Source: Flavobacterium enshiense DK69 (GTDB lineage: Bacteria > Bacteroidota > Bacteroidia > Flavobacteriales > Flavobacteriaceae). From it: DNA of 64,000 nucleotides. Location of the stretch: positions 186,001 to 250,000 of the forward strand of contig NZ_AVCS01000015.1 in the NCBI RefSeq assembly GCF_000498495.1, in the 5' to 3' direction. Below the pieces are notes generated by a model. That model searched no databases, had not been told where the DNA came from, and saw only the letters and a list, made by a program, of their open reading frames with translations. Shown here piece by piece: positions 36,958 to 45,732 of the stretch; position 1 is the first letter of the stretch, and each line of letters opens with the position of its first letter. Both the position numbers and the translations under genes were made by a program.

Positions 36958-37250
36958 TGTTTTTTTCTATAAATAGGGATATAAAGTATTTTTTTTGGGA
37001 AAAAAATCAGTTTAGGCCTTGTTATAATATTCTTAATTGTGTGTGTAAAAGTGAAAAAAAAGTTGAAAAACCAGATTTTTTATGTGAATTAAAAATGAAA
37101 TTTTAACTTTTTATTATGTTAAAAAACAGGGTGTATTTTTTTTGTTGTAAAAATATACTATACTGTTTTTCAGTTTATTCCGAAAATTTTGAACCTTGTT
37201 TTTTGTTAATATTGGGGCTTAATCAATTAGCAACTAAAAACAAATTTACT
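36958..37250. other. Long AT-rich leader upstream of the PNGase F-like gene
   Basis: About 290 very AT-rich bases. An in-frame extension of the following gene runs back to 37116 but reads CKNILYCFSVYSENFEPCF, which is not protein-like, so this is untranslated leader or promoter region. No clear TAnnTTTG box was found. Confidence 0.5.
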
Positions 37251-40200
37251 ATGAGGAAATTACTACTCTTATTCTTTGTTCTGATTCAGGTCAATCTGAT
37301 GTCGGCACAGAGTGTCGGGGATACCATTAGGGTACAGGGCTTTACTCGCAACAGTACCAACAGGGATATGATGGTCAGCTTTCCGAACAATCCCAATTTA
37401 ACTTTTGAGAAAATCATTCTTAAATACAACTTGAGATGTCGTAACGCAACGGTGAGATATGGGGCAGAAGACGGTGTTACCGGTTGTGGCGAATGGGATT
37501 ACTCGGTTAATACATTTATAGCCGATAGTGCAAAAGTCGAAAAAGCGCTTGCAAAACAGCCTAACTACACGATTACCGGCTTTACTGGGACTTCTTTTCC
37601 TTACACTTCTCAACAAACATATGATCATTATGATTTTACTCAGAAAAATGTAGTGGTAAATTCCACGACCTCTGAAAATGCATATCAGGTTGGTAGTGGC
37701 ATTGTTTTAATGTCAAATTTGGTTAAAACTAACCTGAAAAGTGGAAGATCACAAATGCTTATTACTGCTGCTCAATTGACAGCTGCCGGGTTTACTGCAG
37801 GTAATATTAATGCCATCAGATTAAATGTAGCAAATAGTGGCGGACTTGCGAAATTCCTGAAAATAAGAATGAAAAACAGTGCTGCAACCAATATGCAGGC
37901 TAGCGGACTTGACTTTACAGGTTTTAACGACGTGTATTTCAGAGATTATACTTTCGTGAATGGTGCAAACAAAATTCAGTTCCATACACCGTTTAACTGG
38001 GACGGAACCAGTAACATCATTATTGAGATGTCCTTTACTAATGGAACAAACGGTTCTAATATTGAGTTCTTAGGATTTTCGAATCCTGAAAGCCGTGTGC
38101 TTACTGCAAGTAATATTTCTGCGATTAATGTTTCAGGTGGTGGATATGTTGACATCGGTACGCAATTTTTTAACACGATCAACAGTGAGATTACAGTGAG
38201 TTTTTGGACTAAAGGAGATAGCGTTATGCCGGTAAGTAACAGTATTATTTATGGATATTCAAATAATAATACTGATGAGCGACAGTTAAATATCCACATG
38301 CCATGGAATTCGGATGTTTATTTTGATTGTGGTTATGTGGGTGCTACTTTCGACAGATTACAAAAGCCATATGGTACAGCTGGTGTAATTAAAGATGTTT
38401 GGAATCATTGGACTTTTACTAAAAATGCTAGTACAGGTGTGATGAATATTTATTTAAATGGTTCTTTGTGGCTTTCCGGTACTGGAAAAACAAAAGTTAT
38501 GAATATCATGAACTTTGTTTTGGGTAGATTATATACTCCTGTCTATAATAATAACTACATGGGTAAAATCAGAGAATTATCTGTTTGGAATAAAGAATTG
38601 CCTGCAGCAACTGTATTGGCGTGGAAAAATAAGACAATCGATAATACACACCCTGATTATGCTAATCTGGTTGCTTATTACAAGCTGGATGAACAGACTG
38701 GACAAACTGTGAACGACGCTAAAAATGGTGTAGTGTCTCAGGGAGCAAATCTTAGCTGGGATTTCGAAAGAGGCGATCAGTTAACAACAACTTTTACTGA
38801 ATCTTCGGTATTACCAAATATTACTTTTTTCCGCGGAACGTATAACCAAACGGTTACAGATGTGATAACTCGTTTTTCTAATCCACGAAGCAAAAGAACG
38901 GTTAAAAACCACTCGATCACTTCTATGGAAGGTGTGATGCCTATGAAAAATGATGTTATTAATACGGTGTCTACGACTTTCTTGTTCGATACAACTGCGG
39001 AAAACGTTTATAATGGAACTACAGGAGCCTTGGTAAGCACAATTCCTGTTACACCGGAAGGTACTTTATCGATTGTGGATTTGGATTATTACAAAAGATA
39101 TCCTTTCTATAATGAAATAATGTCGTTTGTTTCGCCTTATGGTAATGGATTGGATTTAGGTCCGAATGGAAAAACATGGTACTTTGACATGTCTGATTAT
39201 GTGAAATTGCTAAAAGGTAACAAGCGATTGGTAGTTAACGGAGGTAAGTTGCAGGAAGAAATGGATTTGGAGTTTTTATTTATCGTAGGAACACCTCCAA
39301 GAAATGTAATACAATATGATCAGGTATGGCAAGGGCAGTACCGCATGGATAATGTTAGTATTGCTAATATCAATAATGGTTCAAAATTCACAACAAATAA
39401 CTTTGCTTTTAGTCCGTCGGCCACATCATTCAAATTGAAATCGTCTATTACAGGACATGGTAGTGATGGTGAGTTCCAGCAAAATGGAGGACAGGTTAAT
39501 CACAAGATTTTATTGAATAACGTGGAGAAGTATAATTGGGTGATTTCAGTGCCGTGTTCTGAAAACCCTATTTACCCTCAGGGAGGATCATGGATTTTTG
39601 ACAGACAAGGATGGTGTCCGGGCCAAAGAACGCTTATGAAAGAGCATAATTTGACGCCAAACGTTACACCGGGAAGCACTGTTGCGTTAGACTATAGAAC
39701 TTCCAACCCTGTGAAACCTTCCGGTACTTATAATTATATCGTAACACATCAAATTGTTGGATATGGAGCGCCTAACTTCACGGTGGATGCTTCAATCGAA
39801 CAAATTAAAGCGCCAAACAATGCCAATGCTGAATTCACCAGAATCAACCCGATGTGTGAAAGACCAATCATCACAATCAGAAATACAGGTGCAAATACCT
39901 TAACTTCAATTGTATTTGAATATTGGATCAATAACGCAAGCACGCATCAAACGTACACTTGGACAGGTTCTTTGGCATCAATGGCCACTACAGATGTTCT
40001 TTTGCCTATAAGTAACTTATGGAATGTAGGAGTTAACAGTACAAATAATAAGTTTACTGTAAAAATAAATACAGCTAACGGTGCTGCAGATGGTTATGCG
40101 AACAATAACAAAGTGGTTTCTAGCTTCAGCTTGCCAAATGTTATTCCATCGACGTTTAAAATTCAGTTCAGAACAAACAATTATCCGAATCAAAACAATT

Positions 40201-40733
40201 TTACATTGTATGATGCTTATGGATATGAAGTAGAGACACAAACGTTTAGTAATGCCAATACAATTCATACCTTCACATATCAATTACCTCAGGCTCCAAG
40301 CAGTTGCTACCATTTGAGGGTAAATGATACAGGTAAAGACGGTTTGTATAGTTATTTCTCTCCTAATCAAGGGTCTGGTACGCTTAAGATCCTGGACGCA
40401 AACGACAATGTAGTTAAAACATTAAATCCTGATTTTGGAGGTGGACTTGATTATAGTTTCTCTGTGAATACACTGCTTTCTACTGATGATATCATTGCTA
40501 AAAAAGAAATCAATTTATATCCAAATCCATCTAAAGGACACTTTACAGTGGAAGGAGAGGATTTGATGGGATCTGAAATTGTTGTTTTCGATATTTTAGG
40601 AAAAAAAGTAGCTGAAAGAACAGCGGATGAAAATCTTGTTGAGTTTAACCAAAACAACTTAAGAACGGGTGTTTACATGGTTAAAATACAAAAAGGCAAA
40701 CAAGTTGAAGTTAAGAAATTAATCGTGAACTAA
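37251..40733 (+). CDS. T9SS-exported PNGase F-like protein with LamG domain
   Basis: About 1160 residues from the ATG at 37251, chosen because the signal peptide KLLLLFFVLIQVNLMSAQ starts there. Near residues 60-90 GVTGCGEWDYSVNTFI, and near 770-790 IYPQGGSWIFDRQGWCPG, match the two eight-stranded sheets of peptide-N-glycosidase F (PNGase F), the flavobacterial enzyme that removes N-glycans from glycoproteins. A LamG/jelly-roll domain (about 296-500) is inserted between them. The end (LYPNPSKGHFTVEGEDL to GVYMVKIQKG) is a type A T9SS sorting domain. The protein probably recognises or cleaves glycoproteins at the cell surface; whether the catalytic acids are all kept is not settled here. Confidence 0.82.
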   Translation: MRKLLLLFFVLIQVNLMSAQSVGDTIRVQGFTRNSTNRDMMVSFPNNPNLTFEKIILKYNLRCRNATVRYGAEDGVTGCGEWDYSVNTFIADSAKVEKALAKQPNYTITGFTGTSFPYTSQQTYDHYDFTQKNVVVNSTTSENAYQVGSGIVLMSNLVKTNLKSGRSQMLITAAQLTAAGFTAGNINAIRLNVANSGGLAKFLKIRMKNSAATNMQASGLDFTGFNDVYFRDYTFVNGANKIQFHTPFNWDGTSNIIIEMSFTNGTNGSNIEFLGFSNPESRVLTASNISAINVSGGGYVDIGTQFFNTINSEITVSFWTKGDSVMPVSNSIIYGYSNNNTDERQLNIHMPWNSDVYFDCGYVGATFDRLQKPYGTAGVIKDVWNHWTFTKNASTGVMNIYLNGSLWLSGTGKTKVMNIMNFVLGRLYTPVYNNNYMGKIRELSVWNKELPAATVLAWKNKTIDNTHPDYANLVAYYKLDEQTGQTVNDAKNGVVSQGANLSWDFERGDQLTTTFTESSVLPNITFFRGTYNQTVTDVITRFSNPRSKRTVKNHSITSMEGVMPMKNDVINTVSTTFLFDTTAENVYNGTTGALVSTIPVTPEGTLSIVDLDYYKRYPFYNEIMSFVSPYGNGLDLGPNGKTWYFDMSDYVKLLKGNKRLVVNGGKLQEEMDLEFLFIVGTPPRNVIQYDQVWQGQYRMDNVSIANINNGSKFTTNNFAFSPSATSFKLKSSITGHGSDGEFQQNGGQVNHKILLNNVEKYNWVISVPCSENPIYPQGGSWIFDRQGWCPGQRTLMKEHNLTPNVTPGSTVALDYRTSNPVKPSGTYNYIVTHQIVGYGAPNFTVDASIEQIKAPNNANAEFTRINPMCERPIITIRNTGANTLTSIVFEYWINNASTHQTYTWTGSLASMATTDVLLPISNLWNVGVNSTNNKFTVKINTANGAADGYANNNKVVSSFSLPNVIPSTFKIQFRTNNYPNQNNFTLYDAYGYEVETQTFSNANTIHTFTYQLPQAPSSCYHLRVNDTGKDGLYSYFSPNQGSGTLKILDANDNVVKTLNPDFGGGLDYSFSVNTLLSTDDIIAKKEINLYPNPSKGHFTVEGEDLMGSEIVVFDILGKKVAERTADENLVEFNQNNLRTGVYMVKIQKGKQVEVKKLIVN

Positions 40734-40755
40734 TTACCTTTACACACAACGCTGG

Positions 40756-40788
40756 AACCCCCAGGCAATCAAGTATTGTCTGGGGGTT
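40756..40788 (+). terminator. Terminator of the PNGase F-like gene
   Basis: AACCCCCAGGCAAT pairs with ATTGTCTGGGGGTT (one wobble) around a 5-base loop, with a T-rich tail. Confidence 0.9.
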
Positions 40789-40993
40789 TTCTTTTGTTTG
40801 CATTTTTTAGCCACCATAATGTTGAAAAGCAAACCGATTTAGGTATCGCTATTTTGAATGCAAAAAATGTTTTTTAACGATTAAAAATAAACTTTGTAGG
40901 AAAATATAAGTAATAACTGTTTGTTTTTCAATGAGGTAAAAGTTTTTTTTGTAACTTTAGTTAAATATGGTATAATTAAAAGACTATAGTTTT

Positions 40994-42199
40994 ATGAAAA
41001 ACAAGTTAAGTATATTCGTTCTTTTGGTGATTAGTTTTCTGAGTATATCCGTTTATCCGCAAGACAAGAAAAAAGGTCAGGAACCTGAAAGTTTAGGATT
41101 GCCGGGGGATGGTTTGGATTTGTATGCGGTTTTGGATGTTTTCCAAAAATCGAAAACCATCGAGGCCTTTGAAAAATCACTGAACGATTCAGAAAAAAAA
41201 GTTAATAACCTGGACCTGAACAACGACAAGAAAGTTGATTTTATTAAAGTGACTACTAAGAAAGACGGGGAAAACTTTACGTTCGTTCTGCAGGTCGATG
41301 TCAAAGAAAACGAAACGCAGGATGTGGCTGCAATCTTATTGGATAAAGATAAAAATGGAAAAGTTACAATGCAGATAGTCGGCGATGAGGATTTGTATGG
41401 AAAGGATTATATTGTTGAGCCGAAAGGAGGTAAAGAAACTCCCAATCCCGGCTATACCGGTGAAGAGCCGTCTACAAAAGAACCTCAACAGACCCAGCAG
41501 ACCCAACAGTCAACAACCACTGTTGTCGTAGAACAGACTCCAATCGTGCAATATGTGTATTCACCTGCCTATGTTCCTTATTACCCGCCGTATTATTACG
41601 GATATTACCCTCCTTATTTCGCTGCATTTACGGTAATGGCATGGGGGATTTATGCCAGTAATCATTATTATCACCATCATGGTGGGTACTATCACAATAC
41701 TACCGTGGTGCACAATCATAATACATACAATAACTATAATAGTAACCGAAACCGTTCCAATACTGTAAACCAATACAACCGTGATGGAAGTTACCGAAAC
41801 AACTCCAGTGTTGGCGACAGGAGTTCTAATCGCCCTTCTGCAGGGACTTCTGACCGAGGTGGTAATCGCCCTTCAGCTGGGACTTCCGATCGGGGGGGGA
41901 ATCGTCCATCAGCGGGGACTTCTGATAGAGGTGGAAATCGTCCATCTGCGGGAACATCTGATCGCTCTTCAAGTCGTCCTTCAGCAGGGACTTCTCCTTC
42001 AACACGTCAGTCTTCAGGGTACTCAGGCTCGTCATCACGACCATCTACGAGTTCGATGAGTTCAAGCAGCTCAGGTCGTACCAGAAGCAGCGGCAGTTAC
42101 GGTGGTGGTAGCTATAGTGGTAGTCGCGGCGGAGGCGGATATAGTGGCGGTGGCGGAATGCGAGGCGGCGGAGGCGGAGGCGGAGGCCGAAGAAGATAG
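40994..42199 (+). CDS. Exported low-complexity protein with RPSAGT repeats and Gly-rich tail
   Basis: A 401-residue protein with a signal peptide (LSIFVLLVISFLSISVYPQ). Residues 20-150 form a folded acidic domain (LDLYAVLDVFQKSKTIEAFE). It is followed by a Gln/Thr linker, a Tyr/Pro-rich and a His-rich segment (YYHHHGGYYHN), five near-identical 12-residue repeats (SDRGGNRPSAGT), and a Ser/Gly tail ending GGGGRRR. I do not recognise a family. The composition resembles envelope or matrix proteins. TAACTTTA at 40952-40959 may be its -7 box. Confidence 0.72.
   Translation: MKNKLSIFVLLVISFLSISVYPQDKKKGQEPESLGLPGDGLDLYAVLDVFQKSKTIEAFEKSLNDSEKKVNNLDLNNDKKVDFIKVTTKKDGENFTFVLQVDVKENETQDVAAILLDKDKNGKVTMQIVGDEDLYGKDYIVEPKGGKETPNPGYTGEEPSTKEPQQTQQTQQSTTTVVVEQTPIVQYVYSPAYVPYYPPYYYGYYPPYFAAFTVMAWGIYASNHYYHHHGGYYHNTTVVHNHNTYNNYNSNRNRSNTVNQYNRDGSYRNNSSVGDRSSNRPSAGTSDRGGNRPSAGTSDRGGNRPSAGTSDRGGNRPSAGTSDRSSSRPSAGTSPSTRQSSGYSGSSSRPSTSSMSSSSSGRTRSSGSYGGGSYSGSRGGGGYSGGGGMRGGGGGGGGRRR
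41820..41996 (+). repeat. In-frame 36-bp tandem repeats with a G8 run
   Basis: Five copies of a 36-bp unit code SDRGGNRPSAGT-type blocks. One copy holds eight consecutive G (41892-41899), where slippage would shift the frame of the Gly-rich tail. Confidence 0.85.
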
Positions 42200-42222
42200 C
42201 TTGCAGGATTTATAAAGACAAT

Positions 42223-42260
42223 AAAAAGAGTGGGAGAATAATTATTCTCCCACTCTTTTT
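42223..42260. terminator. Bidirectional terminator
   Basis: An 18-bp perfect stem (AAAAAGAGTGGGAGAATA and its complement) with a 2-base centre, between two convergent genes. Confidence 0.92.
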
Positions 42261-42277
42261 ATATCATTTTGAAACCA

Positions 42278-42766
42278 TTATTGAAGAGGCATATCAGAAG
42301 CGCTCATATCTCTCACACACACATATTTGCCGTCTCTCTTTTCAAAAAGACTCATGTAATTTCCGCTGTTAACGGTAGTGTTGGTGGAGTCAACTACTTT
42401 ATAAGAGCCTACTTCCACAACTTGATTTCCGTCGTTTGACACGAAAACATCGTTAGTTTGGAATGAGATTTTGTTTTTGGAACCTCCATTTAAATCGGAT
42501 TTTAAAAATTCTATGATTGCCGGTTTGCCTACTAAAGGAGGTCTGTTTTGGAAGAAAGTCGTCGCATCGTCTGCATAATAGCCAATGTCTTTAAGTTCTC
42601 CGGCGTTATATGTTGCCGCAAATTCATCTTCCTTAGCCTGTATTTCTTTCTTTATTTGTTCTTTGTCAACCACCGGCGCCGCGGTTTCTTCTTTCTTGTT
42701 ATTGCAGGAAAACAGTAAGGTTAGCATACTTCCTAATAACACTCCTTTAATGGTCATATTTTTCAT
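42278..42766 (-). CDS. Lipoprotein with SnoaL/DUF4440-like (NTF2) domain
   Basis: About 162 residues from the ATG at 42766; a GTG at 42787 is the alternative. The lipobox LLFSC places the acylated Cys at residue 21, so it is a lipoprotein of the inner or outer membrane. The rest follows the NTF2-like pattern (KEDEFAATYNAGELKDIGYY, VGKPAIIEFLKSDLNGG, GNYMSLFEKRDGKYVCVRD), which in DUF4440/SnoaL proteins forms a small cone-shaped pocket. The ligand is unknown. Confidence 0.82.
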   Translation of the reverse strand: MKNMTIKGVLLGSMLTLLFSCNNKKEETAAPVVDKEQIKKEIQAKEDEFAATYNAGELKDIGYYADDATTFFQNRPPLVGKPAIIEFLKSDLNGGSKNKISFQTNDVFVSNDGNQVVEVGSYKVVDSTNTTVNSGNYMSLFEKRDGKYVCVRDMSASDMPLQ

Positions 42767-42941
42767 AGAGTAAAGATTTAAAAACACATACTTAAAATTA
42801 CTATAAAAAATTGAATATCAGGTAATTTGTTAGGAAAAATATTATCTTGTGCAAAACAGAAAATTCCGAATTGCCAATAAAGCGCATAGATGAGCCGGAT
42901 AGAGAATACTATTTAGTTTTAATGATGAGGAAAGAAGCTTC

Positions 42942-43778
42942 TTATTTTTTTGTGAGAACGAGTTTGTGAACTGCAGTTTTTAGTTCGGAGGTATCGTTGT
43001 CTTCACATAACAGAAAGGTGATTTCTTTATCAGTTTCTCCGTAAAATGTCAGTCCTTCCAATTTAAGCGTATCTGTTATTTTTTGAGTGAAATCAATCTT
43101 CATTTTTTCAAGATCGATGCAGCCGATAAAACTGCCCAAGACTTCTCCGTCATTATAGGTTGAAGTCGTGTTTTCTGCAGTGGCCAAAAAGTAAATTTTC
43201 TTTTTCACCAAAATAGCATCGGTAAAACTGGAGCGGATGCCTTTGATTTTCGGAAGCTTAAATTCGGTGGAAATGATGTTGAACTCCTCAGTGAGATTTT
43301 TTCCCTGAACCGTGAAAACAATATTTTTTCCACTGACTCCATTACCACGATTGAAGAAAAACCACTCGGCTCCATTGTAAATAGCGCCTTCGATATTGAG
43401 GTCGTTTGGCGGTAGTCCGGCAAATGATTGCATAGCGAGATTCAAATCGCTCAAATCGGTGGTCGCGATTATTTCCTTCGAGCTGGAATCAAGGGTCACC
43501 ATTTTATTTCGGTTTTCGGTAGATCCGGAACCAAAAACGTATATTTTGCCATCGTATTCAGTTACCGCTTCAAAATCGGGTTTGTTTGCTTTTGGGATAT
43601 TTTCGGATGGATTTTCGCGTAAAGGATGGCGTTTCAGTTCTTGGGCTCCTATCGCATATTCATAAAGGTAATTACTGTTGTCTCCAATAATGTACAATTG
43701 GTTGTCTTTAAAGATAAGTCCGGAGGCCGAGCCAATCCCAATAATTTGAAACAATATTTCTAAGGTGAATTTATGCAT
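42942..43778 (-). CDS. Beta-propeller-like conserved protein (DUF6929 type)
   Basis: A 278-residue protein made of regular beta strands with KxGLIFKDNQLYIIGD, PDFEAVTEYDGKIYVFGSGS and GSFIGCIDLEKMKIDF, which resemble propeller blades of the DUF6929 family. No clear signal peptide. The function is unknown. It is a single gene facing the PPK2 gene across about 155 bases. Confidence 0.68.
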   Translation of the reverse strand: MHKFTLEILFQIIGIGSASGLIFKDNQLYIIGDNSNYLYEYAIGAQELKRHPLRENPSENIPKANKPDFEAVTEYDGKIYVFGSGSTENRNKMVTLDSSSKEIIATTDLSDLNLAMQSFAGLPPNDLNIEGAIYNGAEWFFFNRGNGVSGKNIVFTVQGKNLTEEFNIISTEFKLPKIKGIRSSFTDAILVKKKIYFLATAENTTSTYNDGEVLGSFIGCIDLEKMKIDFTQKITDTLKLEGLTFYGETDKEITFLLCEDNDTSELKTAVHKLVLTKK

Positions 43779-43934
43779 CTTGTGTTTTTTTGGTTTAGCC
43801 CCGATTGCAGTGAAAATCCTTTACTTGCAATGATAAATGGCAAAATAATAATACTTCTAGCGGGAAATCTTTAGATTCAGCGTAGCTAAAAAGCTTCTAA
43901 AAATACTTATATTTACGAATATAAACTGAAAGTT

Positions 43935-44810
43935 ATGGCAGTATTTAATCCCGACAATTTTAAAATTACCGTTCCTTTTTATATCAATGATTTTCCAACG
44001 GTATTGCAAACCCATATCGACGATGAAAAAAAAGAGGAGAAACTCGATAAAGTTCAGGCTAAATTGAGCGAGTTGCAGGACGCGATGTATGCGCACAATC
44101 GTTATGGGGTGTTAATTTGCCTTCAGGGAATGGATACGTCGGGTAAAGACAGTCTGATTCGTGAAGTTTTCAAAGAGTTCAATCCGCGAGGTGTGGTGGT
44201 ACACAGTTTTAAAACGCCTAATTCTTCCGAACTCGAACATGATTATCTATGGCGTCATTATCTGGCGTTACCCGAAAAAGGAAAATTTGCGGTTTTTAAC
44301 CGTACGCATTATGAGAATGTATTGGTTACCCGTGTGCATCCGGAATATATTTTAAACGAAAACCTGCCCGGAATTGAAAAAGTAGAAGATATACCGGCTG
44401 ATTTTTGGGAAAACCGCTTTGAGCAGATTAATAATTTTGAGAAACACATCTCACAAAACGGGACCATTGTACTGAAGTTTTATTTTCATATGAGTAAAGA
44501 AGAGCAGCGCAAACGCCTTTTGAGAAGACTGGAAGAAGAGGAGCATCATTGGAAGTTTTCTCCTGGAGACCTGAAAGAACGTGAACGTTGGGATGATTAT
44601 ATGAAGTTTTATGAAGAAGCCATCAACAAAACCTCAAAACCGCATGCGCCTTGGTATGTGATTCCGGCTGATGATAAGGAAATGGCCCGTTATATGGTCG
44701 CTAAAATCATATGGGAAGAAATGAAACAGCATAAGGATATTAAAGAACCGGAACTGGACGAAAAAGTGAAAGCTAATTTTGCTCTGTATCGCCAACAGTT
44801 AAAGAAATAA
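43935..44810 (+). CDS. Polyphosphate kinase 2 family protein
   Basis: A 291-residue PPK2-type kinase, which uses polyphosphate to phosphorylate nucleotides. Walker A is GMDTSGKDSLIREV (Lys71); Walker B-like FAVFNRTHYENVLVTRVHP follows; the lid motif is KEEQRKRLLRRLEEEEHHWK with DLKERERWDDY. The single-domain form with this motif set is typical of Bacteroidota PPK2 enzymes that make ADP or ATP from AMP or ADP. TATATTTA at 43908-43915 may be the -7 box. It is followed by an inverted-repeat element. Confidence 0.92.
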   Translation: MAVFNPDNFKITVPFYINDFPTVLQTHIDDEKKEEKLDKVQAKLSELQDAMYAHNRYGVLICLQGMDTSGKDSLIREVFKEFNPRGVVVHSFKTPNSSELEHDYLWRHYLALPEKGKFAVFNRTHYENVLVTRVHPEYILNENLPGIEKVEDIPADFWENRFEQINNFEKHISQNGTIVLKFYFHMSKEEQRKRLLRRLEEEEHHWKFSPGDLKERERWDDYMKFYEEAINKTSKPHAPWYVIPADDKEMARYMVAKIIWEEMKQHKDIKEPELDEKVKANFALYRQQLKK

Positions 44811-44830
44811 AAAGAGGTTGTCTAAAAAGA

Positions 44831-44930
44831 TTGTCATTCCGACGAAAGGAGGAATCTAATAATTTTAACATCGTGATTATAAGATTTAGCTCCGCTGAAC
44901 TTATGTTTCTCCCTATGGTCGAAATGACAA
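44831..44930. repeat. Short inverted-repeat element (MITE- or REP-like)
   Basis: A left end TTGTCATTCCGACGAAAGGA (44831 on, through GGAATCT) and a right end that is its imperfect inverted copy (TTTCTCCCTATGGTCGAAAT, ending GACAA at 44930) surround about 48 bases. It lies between convergent genes and codes for nothing. The GTCATTCCGACGAAAGGAGG phrase is one I associate with dispersed intergenic repeats in Flavobacteria; this is from memory. It may act as terminator for PPK2. Confidence 0.65.
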
Positions 44931-44945
44931 ACCAAGCTTTTTATT

Positions 44946-45515
44946 TTACTTTTTAGACTGCGTCTTGTTTTTCAACTTGCTGTTTTGATAGTTGTTGATT
45001 TTTTTAGAACTGAAACCATATGCCAAACGCAGTGAAATTTGTCCTAAATCAAAATCGGAATAGTTTTCATAACGCAGACTGATGTCTATGTGTTTGGTTG
45101 CTATTCCAACTCCCGGTGCCCATAAAAATGAGTTGCCAAGTTCTTTTGTAACTCCGAAAGCAGCACCTGCTTCTCCTAGCACATAATACTGATTGCCTAA
45201 AAAGGACTTGAAGCCTAATTTCGCAGGGATAAACCCGGAATCTTTATCAGGGCTGAACAAATGGGTGTACCCGGTGGTAAAAGCTAAAGAGGTTTTGGTA
45301 GTGATATCATACTGCAGACGGGCATCGGCTCCTAAAGTGAAATTGTAATCATTGTTGAAAGGGATGCCTAAGTTGAGTCCGTACCCGATGCGCCAGTGAC
45401 GCAGGTATTCGGGTTTCAGTGGCTGTTCCTCTTGTGCTTGTGCTTTGGTTTCGATAGTAAATAATACTGCAGCCACAACAGCAAACAGACTTGAGATTTT
45501 GGGGATCGTTCTCAT
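44946..45515 (-). CDS. Outer membrane beta-barrel protein
   Basis: A 189-residue protein with a signal peptide (SSLFAVVAAVLFTIETKAQA) and alternating strands with aromatic girdles (WRIGYGLNLGIPF, FTLGADARLQYDI, SLRYENYSDFDLGQISLRLA) typical of a small eight-stranded barrel. The C-terminus carries an unusual basic tail (KKINNYQNSKLKNKTQSKK). The function is unknown. Confidence 0.75.
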   Translation of the reverse strand: MRTIPKISSLFAVVAAVLFTIETKAQAQEEQPLKPEYLRHWRIGYGLNLGIPFNNDYNFTLGADARLQYDITTKTSLAFTTGYTHLFSPDKDSGFIPAKLGFKSFLGNQYYVLGEAGAAFGVTKELGNSFLWAPGVGIATKHIDISLRYENYSDFDLGQISLRLAYGFSSKKINNYQNSKLKNKTQSKK

Positions 45516-45709
45516 GCTAAAAATTCTTTTCGGTTAGTTTTTCAGTATGAGAACAGAAAAATCGGCTTTTTAGTTTGTAGGGAAATGTTAAAGTTTCTTA
45601 AGGTTTACTGTCGGGAGGGTGTATTGTTTTGACAGCTAAATTTTTACGTAAAAATCAAAATTGGATTGATTTTTTAATTTTTAATAACATTTTCTGAAAA
45701 TCTAGTGAT

Positions 45710-45717
45710 TACCTTTG
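45710..45717 (+). promoter_or_regulatory. -7 box upstream of the MATE gene
   Basis: TACCTTTG fits TAnnTTTG exactly and is 15 bases before the ATG. No convincing -33 TTTG at 19-base spacing. Confidence 0.55.
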
Positions 45718-45732
45718 CGCAAAATTTAAAAA

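Noticed and set aside
41820..41996. Regular 36-bp repeats resembling a CRISPR array
   Set aside because: The units are contiguous with no spacers and are in frame within a coding sequence.
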